Assembly: GCA_963743825.1 (NCBI GenBank)
Contig: CAVURC010000010.1
Coordinates: 186,001 to 250,000, forward strand
DNA length: 64,000 nucleotides
Origin: Sva-07 sp963743825
GTDB taxonomy: Bacteria; Actinomycetota; Acidimicrobiia; Acidimicrobiales; Ilumatobacteraceae
Reading direction: 5' to 3'
Made by a program: the position numbers and the translations under genes. Shown here piece after piece: positions 1-7,975 of the stretch (positions are counted from its first letter, which is position 1; every line of letters starts with the position of its first letter). Below the pieces are notes generated by a model that worked only from the letters and a program-made list of their open reading frames with translations, was not told where the DNA came from and did not search any database.

Positions 1-319
1 GCGCGGCTGGAGACGATGGTGCTCATGGCCGGCTTCGACCTGCCGACTCGCGCGATCCGCGAGCAGATCGCCTCGGCGCTGAACCTCATCGTCCAGATCG
101 AGCGCTCACGCGATGGCTCCGACACATCAGCCATCTCACCGAAGTGGTCGGGCATGGAGGGCGAGATCATCACGCTCGCAGGACATCTACCGGTTCGACT
201 ACACGACCAAGGCGCTGGTGCCGACCGGCGTGCGTCCGGAGTTCGTGGACAAGTTGGCGCAACACGACATCACGCTCCCGAGCGAACTCTTCGCCGGATC
301 CGGTGTGTGGTCACGATGA
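1..319 (+). CDS. CpaF/TadA-type pilus secretion ATPase, C-terminal part (5' truncated)
   Basis: This is the C-terminal end of the cytoplasmic hexameric ATPase that powers Tad/Flp pilus assembly. The gene starts upstream of the window. The tail characteristic of actinobacterial CpaF is readable only by switching frames: frame 1 gives RLETMVLMAGFDLPTRAIRE up to about base 118, frame 3 gives ISHLTEVVG, frame 1 gives GMEGEIITL, and frame 2 gives DIYRFDYTTKALVPTGVRPE to the stop. That is three indels in about 70 bases, which looks like poor consensus near a contig end and not decay. The stop overlaps the next start as ATGA, and TadB and TadC follow, which supports the assignment. Walker motifs lie outside the window. 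Confidence 0.85.
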
Positions 320-1992
320 CGCGACCACTGCGGATCGTCGTTGCGCTCGTGCTCAGCGCGCCGCTGGCGGTCACCGGCGTGCCAGTCAGCGAGCGGGCGC
401 GGGCACAGGAACCGACGGACAGCCTGGAGGTGATCCTGGCGATCGACGCGTCAGCGAGCATGCGCCCGGCCATCGAGGCGGCGAAGGTCGCCGCCAACGA
501 GTTCGTCGCGGCAATGCCGCCGGATGTGCGCATCGGCCTCGAGACGTTCGCCGACCAGGTCACCGTGTTGACACCGCCGACCACCGATCGAGCGCTGCTC
601 GCCGCGCAGATCGACTCGATCGTCGCCGACGGTGACACCGCCCTCTACGACGTGGTCGTCGGTGCAGGCAGCACGTTTCACGCCGACGGTCGAGCACAAG
701 GTGCTCGTGCGTGTTGTCGGATGGCAAGGACGAGGGAAGCGCGGCGACCTTGAACGACGCGATCGCCGCAGCGCAGGGCATCACGTCGAGACGATCAGCC
801 TGACGACGGCGGCGACCGACCTCGCCAGCCTGACCGGCCCTCGGCCCGGTCACATCGGCTGATGATGCGGCCGGGGTGTCGAGCTGCTTTCGCCCGTGTC
901 GCCAGCCTGCTCGTCGAAGTGATCGAGCCCGCCGCCGACGTCGAGCGGCCACCCGCCACCACCGCGTCGACCACCGTCGCTGCGCCGACGCACCACGGCG
1001 CGCACGTCGACCACGTCCGCCGACCACGGCGGCCGTCGTGCTGGCGTCGCCGGAGGCGTCGACTTCGTCGACCTGGTTGATCGTGGGGGCGATCGGACTC
1101 TTCTGCCGGCCTGTTCCTGCTCGCGCTGCTGCTGTTTCCCGGTGAACGGGTGCGCAAGGCGCGTCTCGGCATCGACAAGCCGCGCAGCATGTCCGACATC
1201 GGAACGCGGTCGGTGTCGGCGATCGAGGAAGCCCTCGAGCGTTACGGCAAGCGTGCCGATCTGGGCAACGCGCTGGCGGTTGCCGACATCTCGGTGAAGC
1301 CGGCCGAGTTCGTCGCCATGGTCGCCCTGGTCGCCGTGGTCGCCGGGCTCGTCGGCCTGATGCTGGCGGGACCGCTCGTCGGTGTGCTCGTTGCGATCGT
1401 CATCTGCCTGGCGGTCAGGTTCTACGTCCGCCGGGCCGAAGGTCGAAGCGTCAGGCAGCCTTCGCCGACCAGCTTCCCGAGGTGCTGCAACTGGTCACCA
1501 CCGCGCTGCGCAGCGGGTTCGGCCTCACGCAGGCCCTGGAGTCGGTTGCCGAGGACGCCGAGGAACCCGCCCGCAGCGAGTTCGCCCATGTTCTCGCCGA
1601 GGTTCGGTTGGGTCGCGATCTGTCCGACTCGATGACCGCCCTCGCTCGTCGAATGGCGCAGCAAGGACCTCGAGTGGGTGGTGTCGGCGATCGACATCAA
1701 TCGCGACACCGGCGGCAACCTGTCGGAGATCCTCGACCGCGTGAGCGCGACGATTCGCGAGCGTGGACGCATCGCTCGACAGGTCCGCACGCTCACCGCC
1801 GAGGGGCGCTTGTCAGCACGCATTCTCATCGCCCTTCCGTTCTTGATGCTGGCGTGGCAGTGGCGCGCCAACCCGGACAATTTCGAACTGCTCACATACG
1901 GCGTCGGCTGATCGCACTCGTCATCGCAGGGATCCTCATGCTTCTCGGCGTCGGTGTGGGTACACAAGATCGTCAACTCGGTCGCTCTCTGA
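316..1992 (+). CDS. VWA domain - TadB (type II secretion F) fusion, multiply frameshifted
   Basis: Reconstructed inner-membrane platform protein of the Tad pilus with an exported von Willebrand A domain in front. It starts at an ATG overlapping the cpaF stop. Residues 1-32 form a signal peptide. A VWA domain follows, with the MIDAS-like motif DASAS, GLETFADQVTV, the TALYD segment and LSDGKDEGSA. Next come a Thr/Ala/Pro linker, one membrane helix (STWLIVGAIGLF, then FLLALLLFPGER) and a TadB-like region with two helices, FADQLPEVLQLVTTALRSG, and the GxxL segment GGNLSEILDRVSATIRERGR. It ends VWVHKIVNSVAL, stop 1990-1992. At least six frame changes are needed (about 665, 700, 790, 860-1140, 1450, 1665, 1910, 1950). 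No credible internal stop or start separates the two halves, so I read one gene; two adjacent genes remain possible. Confidence 0.7.
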
Positions 1993-2009
1993 TCGAAGGA
2001 GTGGAACAG

Positions 2010-2860
2010 ATGGAACTCACACTCATCCTCGGATCGTTCGCACTGGTCGCTGCCGTCGGCATGCTGTGGTGGGGCATCACGGCGCGGCCTTCGGCGGCGC
2101 GCGGCAACCTCTTTGCCGGTCTCCCGGAACCTGCCCAGAGCCCGCGCCGCTCGTCGCCGTCATGCGGCAGCTCGGTCAATCCGCACGGCGGATGCTCCCC
2201 AACGCATTGGTCGACGGCCTCGAGGTGAACCTCGTCCAGGCGGGCCATCCTCACGGGCTCGACCTCCCCCGCCTGCTCGGCATCAAGATCACCCTGGCGG
2301 CGATGGCGGCGTTGACACTGCTCGTCTACGGTCAGGTGCTGCTGGCGATCATCGCCGCTGTGGTGTTGTTCTTCCTGCCCGACTACTGGGTGCTCAGCGT
2401 GCGCGACGACCGTCAGAGCCGGATCCAGGCCGACGCCGCCGACATGATCGACCAGATGACCATCTGCGTCGAGGCCGGTCTCGGGCTCGACGCAGCCATC
2501 GCCCGGGTCGCGGCGACGACCGAGGGTCCGCTGACCGACGAACTCCAACGGACCATGAACGACATCCGCGCCGGCGTACCCCGCGCTCAGGCGCTTCGGG
2601 CGCTGGCCGACCGCGCCCAGATCGCCGAGATCCGCCAACTCGTGACCGCACTCCTCCAGGCGCAGAAGCACGGCGTCCCGATGGCCGAGACGCTGCGCAT
2701 CCAGTCGGCTCAGATGCGACTCAAGCGCACCCAGCGCACGGAAGAACGGGCGGCCAAGCTCACCGTCAAGATGCTGTTCCCGATCATCTTCTGCTTCCTG
2801 CCGGTGTTCATGATCATCATCATGGTGCCGTCAGCGCTCACCGTCTTCCGGGCGCTGTAG
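2010..2860 (+). CDS. TadC-like type II secretion F-family protein (frameshifted)
   Basis: Second inner-membrane platform protein of the Tad pilus machine. The ATG at 2010 follows a good ribosome site (gaagga, 1995-2000), 17 bases after the TadB stop. Residues 1-25 are a membrane helix (MELTLILGSFALVAAVGMLW). The frame changes between about 2110 and 2150, after GNLFAGLPEP, and continues with VAVMRQLGQSARRMLPNAL. A helix pair and the T2SSF core follow: ADMIDQMTICVEAGLGLDAA, then RAGVPRAQALRALADR. The C-terminal helix is MLFPIIFCFLPVFMIIIMV. Family and order (CpaF-TadB-TadC) are clear. The pilins and TadE/F-like genes that usually follow are absent, so the locus ends here or is split. Confidence 0.85.
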
Positions 2861-2912
2861 CGAACAGAAGGCCGCAGACCTGGGCCCATGGCGTCTGGGT
2901 CCGGAAAGAGCT

Positions 2913-2969
2913 CGGCGCTCCCGTGAGCAACGTGGGGTCGTGGAGTCCCCCGTCAGCGCGGGAGCGCCG
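2913..2969. terminator. Inverted repeat between convergent genes, probable bidirectional terminator
   Basis: A perfect 11-base inverted repeat (cggcgctcccg at 2913-2923, cgggagcgccg at 2959-2969) lies in the 115-base gap between the tadC stop and the stop of the opposing NYN gene. The 35-base loop is long and there is no T-tract, which is common in high-GC actinobacteria. Confidence 0.5.
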
Positions 2970-2975
2970 GCGCAA

Positions 2976-4189
2976 TCAGAGTGCAGCGAGCAGGGCGTTG
3001 CTGGGCACGACGTTGGCGCCGAGGGCGCGCACGTCGGCGACGATCTCGGCGTCGTCGGTGACCACCACGATTGCCCGGGTCTGCGGCAACCGGCGCACCT
3101 CGTCACGGATGACGTCGTCCGCGATGACCCCTTCGGGCGAGTACGCGACTCGCACCATCCGGCGCCGGTCGGCGTGCGCACCGACGACGGTGGCGCCATC
3201 GAAGATCACGGTGATGTCCGTCCCGTACCGCCGCGCCAGGTTCTCGAGTCCGTCGAGCAGCCGTCGGCGCTGTTCAGCGAGCTGATCGGCGGGCCAACCC
3301 AGCTTCGCGACGTTGTAGCCATCGACGACGACAGCCGCATCCGTTCGCAACAGGAACTCCGCCGCCGACCTCGACGAGGCGATCACCCCACCCGGCAACC
3401 GCAGAGGTCGGCGGTGTTCCGTGACGCGTTCAGCCTGCACATCCGATGAGGTCGCCGCCGGACCCAAGGAAGCCGCCAACGCAGTGATGCGATCGCCGAT
3501 CGCCCGCGCGGCCAGGGCAATCTCGTCGAGTTCGGCGACATCGACACGGGGAACGGGCGATTCGGGTACCGCCGGGGCCGCATCGCCCTCCTGGCGCGCC
3601 GCCTCGAGCTTTGCTCGCAACGCCGCCTCACGATCGCGGGCGTGTCGCGCCTCGTTGCGGACGTCGACGAGTTCGCTGCGCAACTCGCTCACGACATCGT
3701 CGGCCTTGGCCAGGTCGGCGCGAATCATGTCGACCTCGGCCCGCAGTACATCGATCGTCGCCTGCCTGTTCGACGATGGTCGCCTGCGAGCGGATCGCCG
3801 CCTGTTCAGCTGCAACCCGTCGCTTCTCGGCTCGCTTCGAGCGCGGTCCGCAGGTCGGCGTCGTGTGCCTCGGCCGCACGGGCGGCGAGCAGTTCACGAA
3901 CCTGATCGTCCCAGCCCGGCGGCCGCTGCAACCACAGGATCCCGACCGGATCGACGAGTTCGGGCACCGCCCCGGCGGCGATGCGCCGGCGGAACGTGTC
4001 GTCGGCCTCGATGACCCTGCGGAGTCGACCGAGGGCACCGGTCGGGATCCGAGCAACACCGAACTGCGCCCGCAACTCCTTGGGGAACGGGAGCGATCGT
4101 TTGCCCTTGTTGGCCTCCTCGGCGACCAGCACGGCGAACTCGATCGCCGAGCGCAGGTCACGGTGCTCGATGTCGAGCGGCTCGGACAT
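2976..4189 (-). CDS. NYN-domain (PIN-like) RNA-binding/nuclease protein with coiled coil, frameshifted
   Basis: About 400 residues after reconstruction. The N-terminal 115 residues (start MSEPLDIEHRDLRSAIEFAV) form an alpha-helical domain common in actinobacterial NYN proteins. A charged coiled coil follows (ADLRTALEASREAEKRRVAA, then RAEVDMIRADLAKADDVVSE). The C-terminal NYN/YacP-like nuclease domain carries the expected acidic residues: VVDGYNVAKLG, VIFDGATVVGAH, GVIADDVIRDEV and VVVTDDAEIVADV. The frame changes once or twice between about 3770 and 3830, inside the coiled coil. NYN proteins are usually RNA nucleases; the substrate is not known. The start at 4189 is chosen because homology-like sequence begins there. 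The gene is divergent from the repair nuclease across a 68-base promoter region. Confidence 0.8.
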
Positions 4190-4206
4190 ACCCGAACAAT
4201 ACTGCA

Positions 4207-4249
4207 CGAACGCACGTTCTTGACAACGTACGCATGTTCGTGCTGTCAT
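4207..4249 (+). promoter_or_regulatory. Tandem LexA-like boxes with promoter before the DEDDh/GIY-YIG nuclease gene
   Basis: Two copies of a gram-positive/actinobacterial LexA-like box (CGAAC-N4-GTTCG type) stand 20 bases apart, on the same helix face. CGAACGCACGTTCT is at 4207-4220, and CGTACGCATGTTCG, with one changed arm base, is at 4227-4240. A TTGACA element (4220-4225) lies between them, with a weak -10 (TGTCAT, 4244-4249) 18 bases downstream. This would place transcription start at or next to the ATG at 4258, so the mRNA may be leaderless. The divergent NYN gene could share the control. Binding is inferred from consensus only. Confidence 0.5.
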
Positions 4250-4257
4250 GCTCGACG

Positions 4258-5928
4258 ATGTCATCGCGTTCGATCGCCGAGTTGCCGCAGCAGCGCAGCT
4301 TCGACGACCTCGGCACGCCCCTGCACGAGGTCGTGTTCTGCGTGATCGACCTCGAGACCACGGGCGGCAACCGCAACGACGACCAGATCACCGAGGTCGG
4401 CGCCGTGAAGGTGCAGGGCGGCCAGTGTCTCGGCACCTTCCAGACACTCGTGAACCCGGGCCGCGCCATCCCGCCGCAGATCACCGTGCTCACCGGGCTG
4501 TCCGACGTGTTGGTGTCGGCCGCGCCGCGCATCGGTGCGGTACTGCCCTCGCTCATCGAGTTCGTCGGCGACGCCGTGATCGTGGGCCACAACGTCGGCT
4601 TCGACGTCGGCTTCCTGCGAGCCGCCTGCGAACGTCACGGCCGCGCGCCGCTGTCGGGCACCGTGGTCGACACGGTCGCACTGGCGCGTCGGCTCGTTCG
4701 CGACGAGGTCCCCGACTGTCGCCTCGGCACGCTTGCCTCGCGATTCCGTCTCGACCACAAACCGAGCCACCGCGCACTCGACGATGCGCTGGCGACCGCC
4801 GACCTCCTCCACCTGCTCATCGAGCGGGCGTCGGGCCTCGGCGTACTCGGCCTCGACGACCTCCTGGCGCTCGCCAAGCTCGCCGGCCATCCGCAGGCCG
4901 CGAAGCTCAAGATGACCGCCGATCTGCCCCGCACGCCCGGCGTCTACATGTTCCGAGGCCAACGCGACGACGTGCTGTACGTCGGCAAGGCCACGAACCT
5001 GCGCCAGCGAGTTCGCTCCTATTTCGGCAGCGACGACCGCCGCAAGATCGGCCCGATGCTGCGCGAAACCCAGTCGGTCACGCATCTCGACCTGCCCGAT
5101 GCGCTCACCGCCGAGGTGATCGAGAGCCGACTGATCGCCCGGCTCCTCCCCCGCTACAACCGTGCCGGCACCCGCGTCGACCGGTACTGCTACGTCCGCC
5201 TCGACGTCGACACCCCGTGGCCACGTCTCTCGGTCGTGAAGAACCCGTCCGCCACCGGCCTGCACCTCGGCCCGCTGCCGTCGCGGACGATGGCCAACCT
5301 CGTGATCGAGGCGATCCAGAGTGCGGTGCCCCTCCGGCGCTGCTCGGCGAGACTCGGCCGGAACTTCACGCCGGCCCCCGACGCCACCGCGTGCAGCGCT
5401 GCGCAACTCGGCGTCGCACACTGCCCATGTGCCGGCACCGCCGACGCCGCGGAATACGCCCGAGCAGTCGAGCATGCTGCAGCGGCACTCACCGGACATC
5501 CGCATCGCGTGGTCGAGTTGCTCCACGACAAGATGATGCAACTGGCACACCAGCAGCGTTTCGAGGAAGCCGCCAGCGTCCGCGATCGCGTGACTGCGCT
5601 CGTCGGAGCGGCAAAGCGCTTCCATCTCGTCGAGGCACTGCGCCACGCCGAGCGCGCCGAGGTGACCTACGGCGAGTCGACCTGGACGATCGAGCGCGGC
5701 CAACTCGTCGATGCGGTGAAGTCGGCGTGCGTGTCGCGGGCGCTGCCGGTCGCAGCGGCGGAGGCATCCGGCACCGACGTGTTGTCACGCCACCAGATCG
5801 ATGAGGCACTCTGTCTCGCCCGGTTCTGCGACAAGCGCGCGGCGCAGCTCACCGTGCGTTGCAGTGGCGAATGGACGTTCCCGATCAGCGATCGGCTGCC
5901 ACAGCTGCCTGGGTTTGCGACACCCTGA
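4258..5928 (+). CDS. DEDDh 3'-5' exonuclease fused to UvrC-type GIY-YIG endonuclease
   Basis: Probable DNA-repair nuclease, 556 residues and intact. The N-terminal half is a DnaQ-type exonuclease: Exo I CVIDLETTGG, Exo II VGHNVGFDVGFL, Exo III HRALDDALAT (HxxxxD). The second half resembles UvrC/Cho: GIY-YIG core PGVYMFRGQRDDVLYVGKA with the RQRVRSYF segment, a small Cys-containing region (CSAAQLGVAHCPCAG), and a UVR-like helix pair (DKMMQLAHQQRFEEAASVRD). This architecture is known in actinobacteria as a Cho-like protein; the RNase H-like second nuclease of full UvrC is missing. ATG 4258 is preferred over the upstream 4234 because the operators and -10 end just before it. The 3' end overlaps trpD by 44 bases, tail to tail. 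The LexA-like boxes upstream fit an SOS role, by inference. Confidence 0.9.
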   Translation: MSSRSIAELPQQRSFDDLGTPLHEVVFCVIDLETTGGNRNDDQITEVGAVKVQGGQCLGTFQTLVNPGRAIPPQITVLTGLSDVLVSAAPRIGAVLPSLIEFVGDAVIVGHNVGFDVGFLRAACERHGRAPLSGTVVDTVALARRLVRDEVPDCRLGTLASRFRLDHKPSHRALDDALATADLLHLLIERASGLGVLGLDDLLALAKLAGHPQAAKLKMTADLPRTPGVYMFRGQRDDVLYVGKATNLRQRVRSYFGSDDRRKIGPMLRETQSVTHLDLPDALTAEVIESRLIARLLPRYNRAGTRVDRYCYVRLDVDTPWPRLSVVKNPSATGLHLGPLPSRTMANLVIEAIQSAVPLRRCSARLGRNFTPAPDATACSAAQLGVAHCPCAGTADAAEYARAVEHAAAALTGHPHRVVELLHDKMMQLAHQQRFEEAASVRDRVTALVGAAKRFHLVEALRHAERAEVTYGESTWTIERGQLVDAVKSACVSRALPVAAAEASGTDVLSRHQIDEALCLARFCDKRAAQLTVRCSGEWTFPISDRLPQLPGFATP

Positions 5929-6949
5929 TCAGCGCGTCGAGGCTCGCCTGAGCGTGACCCTCGTCGATCGCGGCCGCCGCCATCTCGATCCCGGCGCCGA
6001 CATCGTCGACGCGTCCGGCCACGACCAGGCCGGCGCCAGCGTTGAGCAGCACGATGTCGCGGTGCGGCCCCTTTTCGCCCGCCAACACCCGCCTGACGGC
6101 CAGGGCGTTCTCCTCGGGGGCGCCGCCACGGAGGTCGTCGGCGGTTGCCGGAGCCAGGCCGTAGTCGGCGGGGTCGATCGAGAACTCCGTGATGGTCCCC
6201 TCGGAGAGCGCGAGGACCCGTGACGATCCCGTGGTGGTGAGTTCGTCCATGCCGTCACCGTGCACCACCCAGGCATCGGTCAGACCCTGACGTTCGAGGG
6301 TCTCGATCATCGGTTCCGCGAACTGGGGGTCGGCGACGCCGATCAGTTGGCGCTTCACCCGACCCGGGTTCGCCATCGGGCCGAGCAGGTTGAACGTGGT
6401 GGGGATGCCCAGCTCCCGCCGGGGCGGGCCGGTGAACCGGAACGCCGGATGGAACATCGGCGCAAAACAGAATCCGATGCCCGCTTCGCGGACGCACGCA
6501 GCGACACCGTCGGCGTGCAACTCGATGGCGACTCCGAGCAGTTCGAGGACGTCGGCGCTGCCGCACTTCGAGGAGGCCGATCGATTGCCGTGCTTGCAGA
6601 TGGGGGCTCCGGCGCCGGCTGCGACCAGCGCTGCCATCATCGACACGTTGACCGAGTGCGATCCGTCACCGCCGGTCCCCACGATGTCGAGGCAGTTCGA
6701 ACGTTCGTCGTCGGTGAGCGGCACGAACGTCGCCTCGTGCAACGTCGCCTCCAGCAGGCCGGCGAGTTCATCGACGCTCTCACCCTTCGCCCGCAGGGCG
6801 ACGAGAAAGCCTCCGATCTGAGCGGCCGTCGCATCACCGCGCAGGATCGTCGTCATCACCGACCCCGCCGTCGCCCCGTCGAGATCGCCACCGGCGACCA
6901 GCGTCGACATCACGGTTGGCCAGTCGTGGAATGGTTCGCGGCTCGACAT
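5885..6949 (-). CDS. trpD: Anthranilate phosphoribosyltransferase
   Basis: Catalyses transfer of phosphoribose from PRPP to anthranilate, the second step of tryptophan synthesis, in the cytoplasm. It is intact at 354 residues, normal length. The N-terminal helical domain (AGSVMTTILRGDATAAQIGG) precedes the PRPP/anthranilate site with GTGGDGSHSVNVS, KHGNRSASSKCGSADVLE, and FAPMFHPAF...LLGPMANPGRVKRQLIGV. No other trp genes are nearby, which is common in actinobacteria, where trpD often stands alone. The upstream neighbour on the same strand is whiB, 43 bases away; the 3' end overlaps the nuclease gene. No attenuator was recognised. Confidence 0.96.
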   Translation of the reverse strand: MSSREPFHDWPTVMSTLVAGGDLDGATAGSVMTTILRGDATAAQIGGFLVALRAKGESVDELAGLLEATLHEATFVPLTDDERSNCLDIVGTGGDGSHSVNVSMMAALVAAGAGAPICKHGNRSASSKCGSADVLELLGVAIELHADGVAACVREAGIGFCFAPMFHPAFRFTGPPRRELGIPTTFNLLGPMANPGRVKRQLIGVADPQFAEPMIETLERQGLTDAWVVHGDGMDELTTTGSSRVLALSEGTITEFSIDPADYGLAPATADDLRGGAPEENALAVRRVLAGEKGPHRDIVLLNAGAGLVVAGRVDDVGAGIEMAAAAIDEGHAQASLDALIRVSQTQAAVAADR

Positions 6950-6992
6950 GGGCCGCAGCGTACGTGCCGCGTCCGGTGGCGGTGAAGTGCGT

Positions 6993-7250
6993 TCAGGAGA
7001 CGCGACGGCGTTGGCGGATCATCCGCCGACGGTCACGCTCGGTCGCTCCGCCCCACACGCCCGCCTTCTCGCGGAACGACAGCGCATGGTCGAGACACGA
7101 GTCCTGCACGTGGCATCCGGCGCAGACCGCCTTTGCCGCCTCGGCGCCCTCATCGTCGTCGGGATAGAAGAGCGACGCGTCCAGCCCTCGGCACGCTCCG
7201 AGATCCCACCATTTCAGTTCCTGTAGCGACACTTCGGTTCGACTCCCCAC
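6993..7250 (-). CDS. WhiB-family iron-sulfur transcriptional regulator
   Basis: Small DNA-binding regulator of 85 residues that holds a redox/NO-sensitive [4Fe-4S] cluster and normally works with the principal sigma factor. The four cluster cysteines are Cys20, Cys43, Cys46 and Cys52 (C-X22-C-X2-C-X5-C). The family turn GVWGG is at 64-68, followed by the basic tail RDRRRMIRQRRR. The start may instead be the GTG six codons in (VSLQELKWW). On the minus strand TAGATT at 7270-7275 could be the -10. It stands directly after the rubrerythrin/Fe-S/DUF3501 genes on the same strand, which suggests, without proof, a shared redox context. The WhiB subclass cannot be settled by eye. Confidence 0.93.
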   Translation of the reverse strand: MGSRTEVSLQELKWWDLGACRGLDASLFYPDDDEGAEAAKAVCAGCHVQDSCLDHALSFREKAGVWGGATERDRRRMIRQRRRVS

Positions 7251-7315
7251 GACGACGGCGACGGGGCTGAATCTAGAACCACCGCGGCGCTCGCGCCAGT
7301 GGAAATTCTCGTGCG

Positions 7316-7921
7316 TCAGGGACGCAGGTCGCCGAGCAGCTCGGCGTGAGTGGTGTCGCTGAGTTCGACCGCCTCGAGGTACTCCGGGTGCGTGATCTCG
7401 ATGCGAACCCGACCGTCGGCGAACGCGTCGACCTGCTCCGGGGTGAACTCGAACCGGATGTAGTGCACGGCGGCGGTCGCTTCCTCACGGGTGAGCTGGC
7501 CCGCATGGGCCTCATCGGTGATCGAGGGGATCCGGTCGCCGTTGTCGAGCACGATCACGAACGACTGCTCGATGCCGACCAGCTTCGGCAGCCACTCGCG
7601 CACCTGATCGTCGCTCGTCAGCTCGAGAAAGACGGTGGCGCACAGTTGGCCCGGCTCGGGGATCATCGGGTTGTAGGTGTCGAGTTCGACCTGGATGTCT
7701 TCGTCGGTCACGAGCTTTTCGACCCGTGTCATCTCCTGGATCTGGAGGCGCATGGTGTCGCGGTTCTCGAACATCAGCGTGATGATCGTGCCGAACGACA
7801 GGCGCCGGCGGCGCTTGACCTCCATCACCGCGGCGCGGAACTCGGCGCGCTCGCGCTCGTAGGCGCGCACGTCGGCGATGTCGGAGAGGGTGAGCTTGCG
7901 GCCACTCGTCTGGGGGGACAT
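7316..7921 (-). CDS. DUF3501 family protein
   Basis: Cytoplasmic protein of unknown activity, about 200 residues, intact. It matches the DUF3501 pattern: an N-terminal helical stretch (LTLSDIADVRAYERERAEFR, KRRRRLSFGTIITLMFEN), the segment RDTMRLQIQEMTRVEKLVTD, then an alpha/beta region with YNPMIPEPGQLCATVFLEL and a C-terminal YIRFEF...IEITHPEY block. The in-frame extension upstream to 7963 runs through the palindromic repeat, so ATG 7921 (MSPQTSG) is the better start. DUF3501 genes are repeatedly found beside rubrerythrin and a CCG-type Fe-S protein, exactly the order here, so a role in the same redox process is likely. No catalytic residue can be named. Confidence 0.85.
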   Translation of the reverse strand: MSPQTSGRKLTLSDIADVRAYERERAEFRAAVMEVKRRRRLSFGTIITLMFENRDTMRLQIQEMTRVEKLVTDEDIQVELDTYNPMIPEPGQLCATVFLELTSDDQVREWLPKLVGIEQSFVIVLDNGDRIPSITDEAHAGQLTREEATAAVHYIRFEFTPEQVDAFADGRVRIEITHPEYLEAVELSDTTHAELLGDLRP

Positions 7922-7940
7922 GAAACTCCTGCGGTCGGTA

Positions 7941-7971
7941 CGTACACGATGTGTCAGACACATCGTGTACG
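7941..7971. repeat. 31-bp perfect palindrome, copy 1 of a dispersed element
   Basis: Arms of 15 bases (cgtacacgatgtgtc and gacacatcgtgtacg) flank a single central base. It lies in the 54-base spacer between the Fe-S protein stop (7976) and the DUF3501 start (7921), inside a co-directional gene group. The same 31 bases recur at 40250-40280 with only the central base exchanged (a/t), that is, the same element read from the other strand. It could attenuate or terminate transcription between the two genes, or bind a dimeric protein. Confidence 0.85.
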
Positions 7972-7975
7972 TGGG

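Noticed and set aside
2113..3285. Arg/Pro-rich long frame over tadC
   Set aside because: Shadow frame; the other frame encodes a recognisable TadC.
4158..5703. Minus-strand frames over the DEDDh/GIY-YIG nuclease
   Set aside because: Antisense shadows; no motif recognisable and the plus strand has full nuclease signatures.
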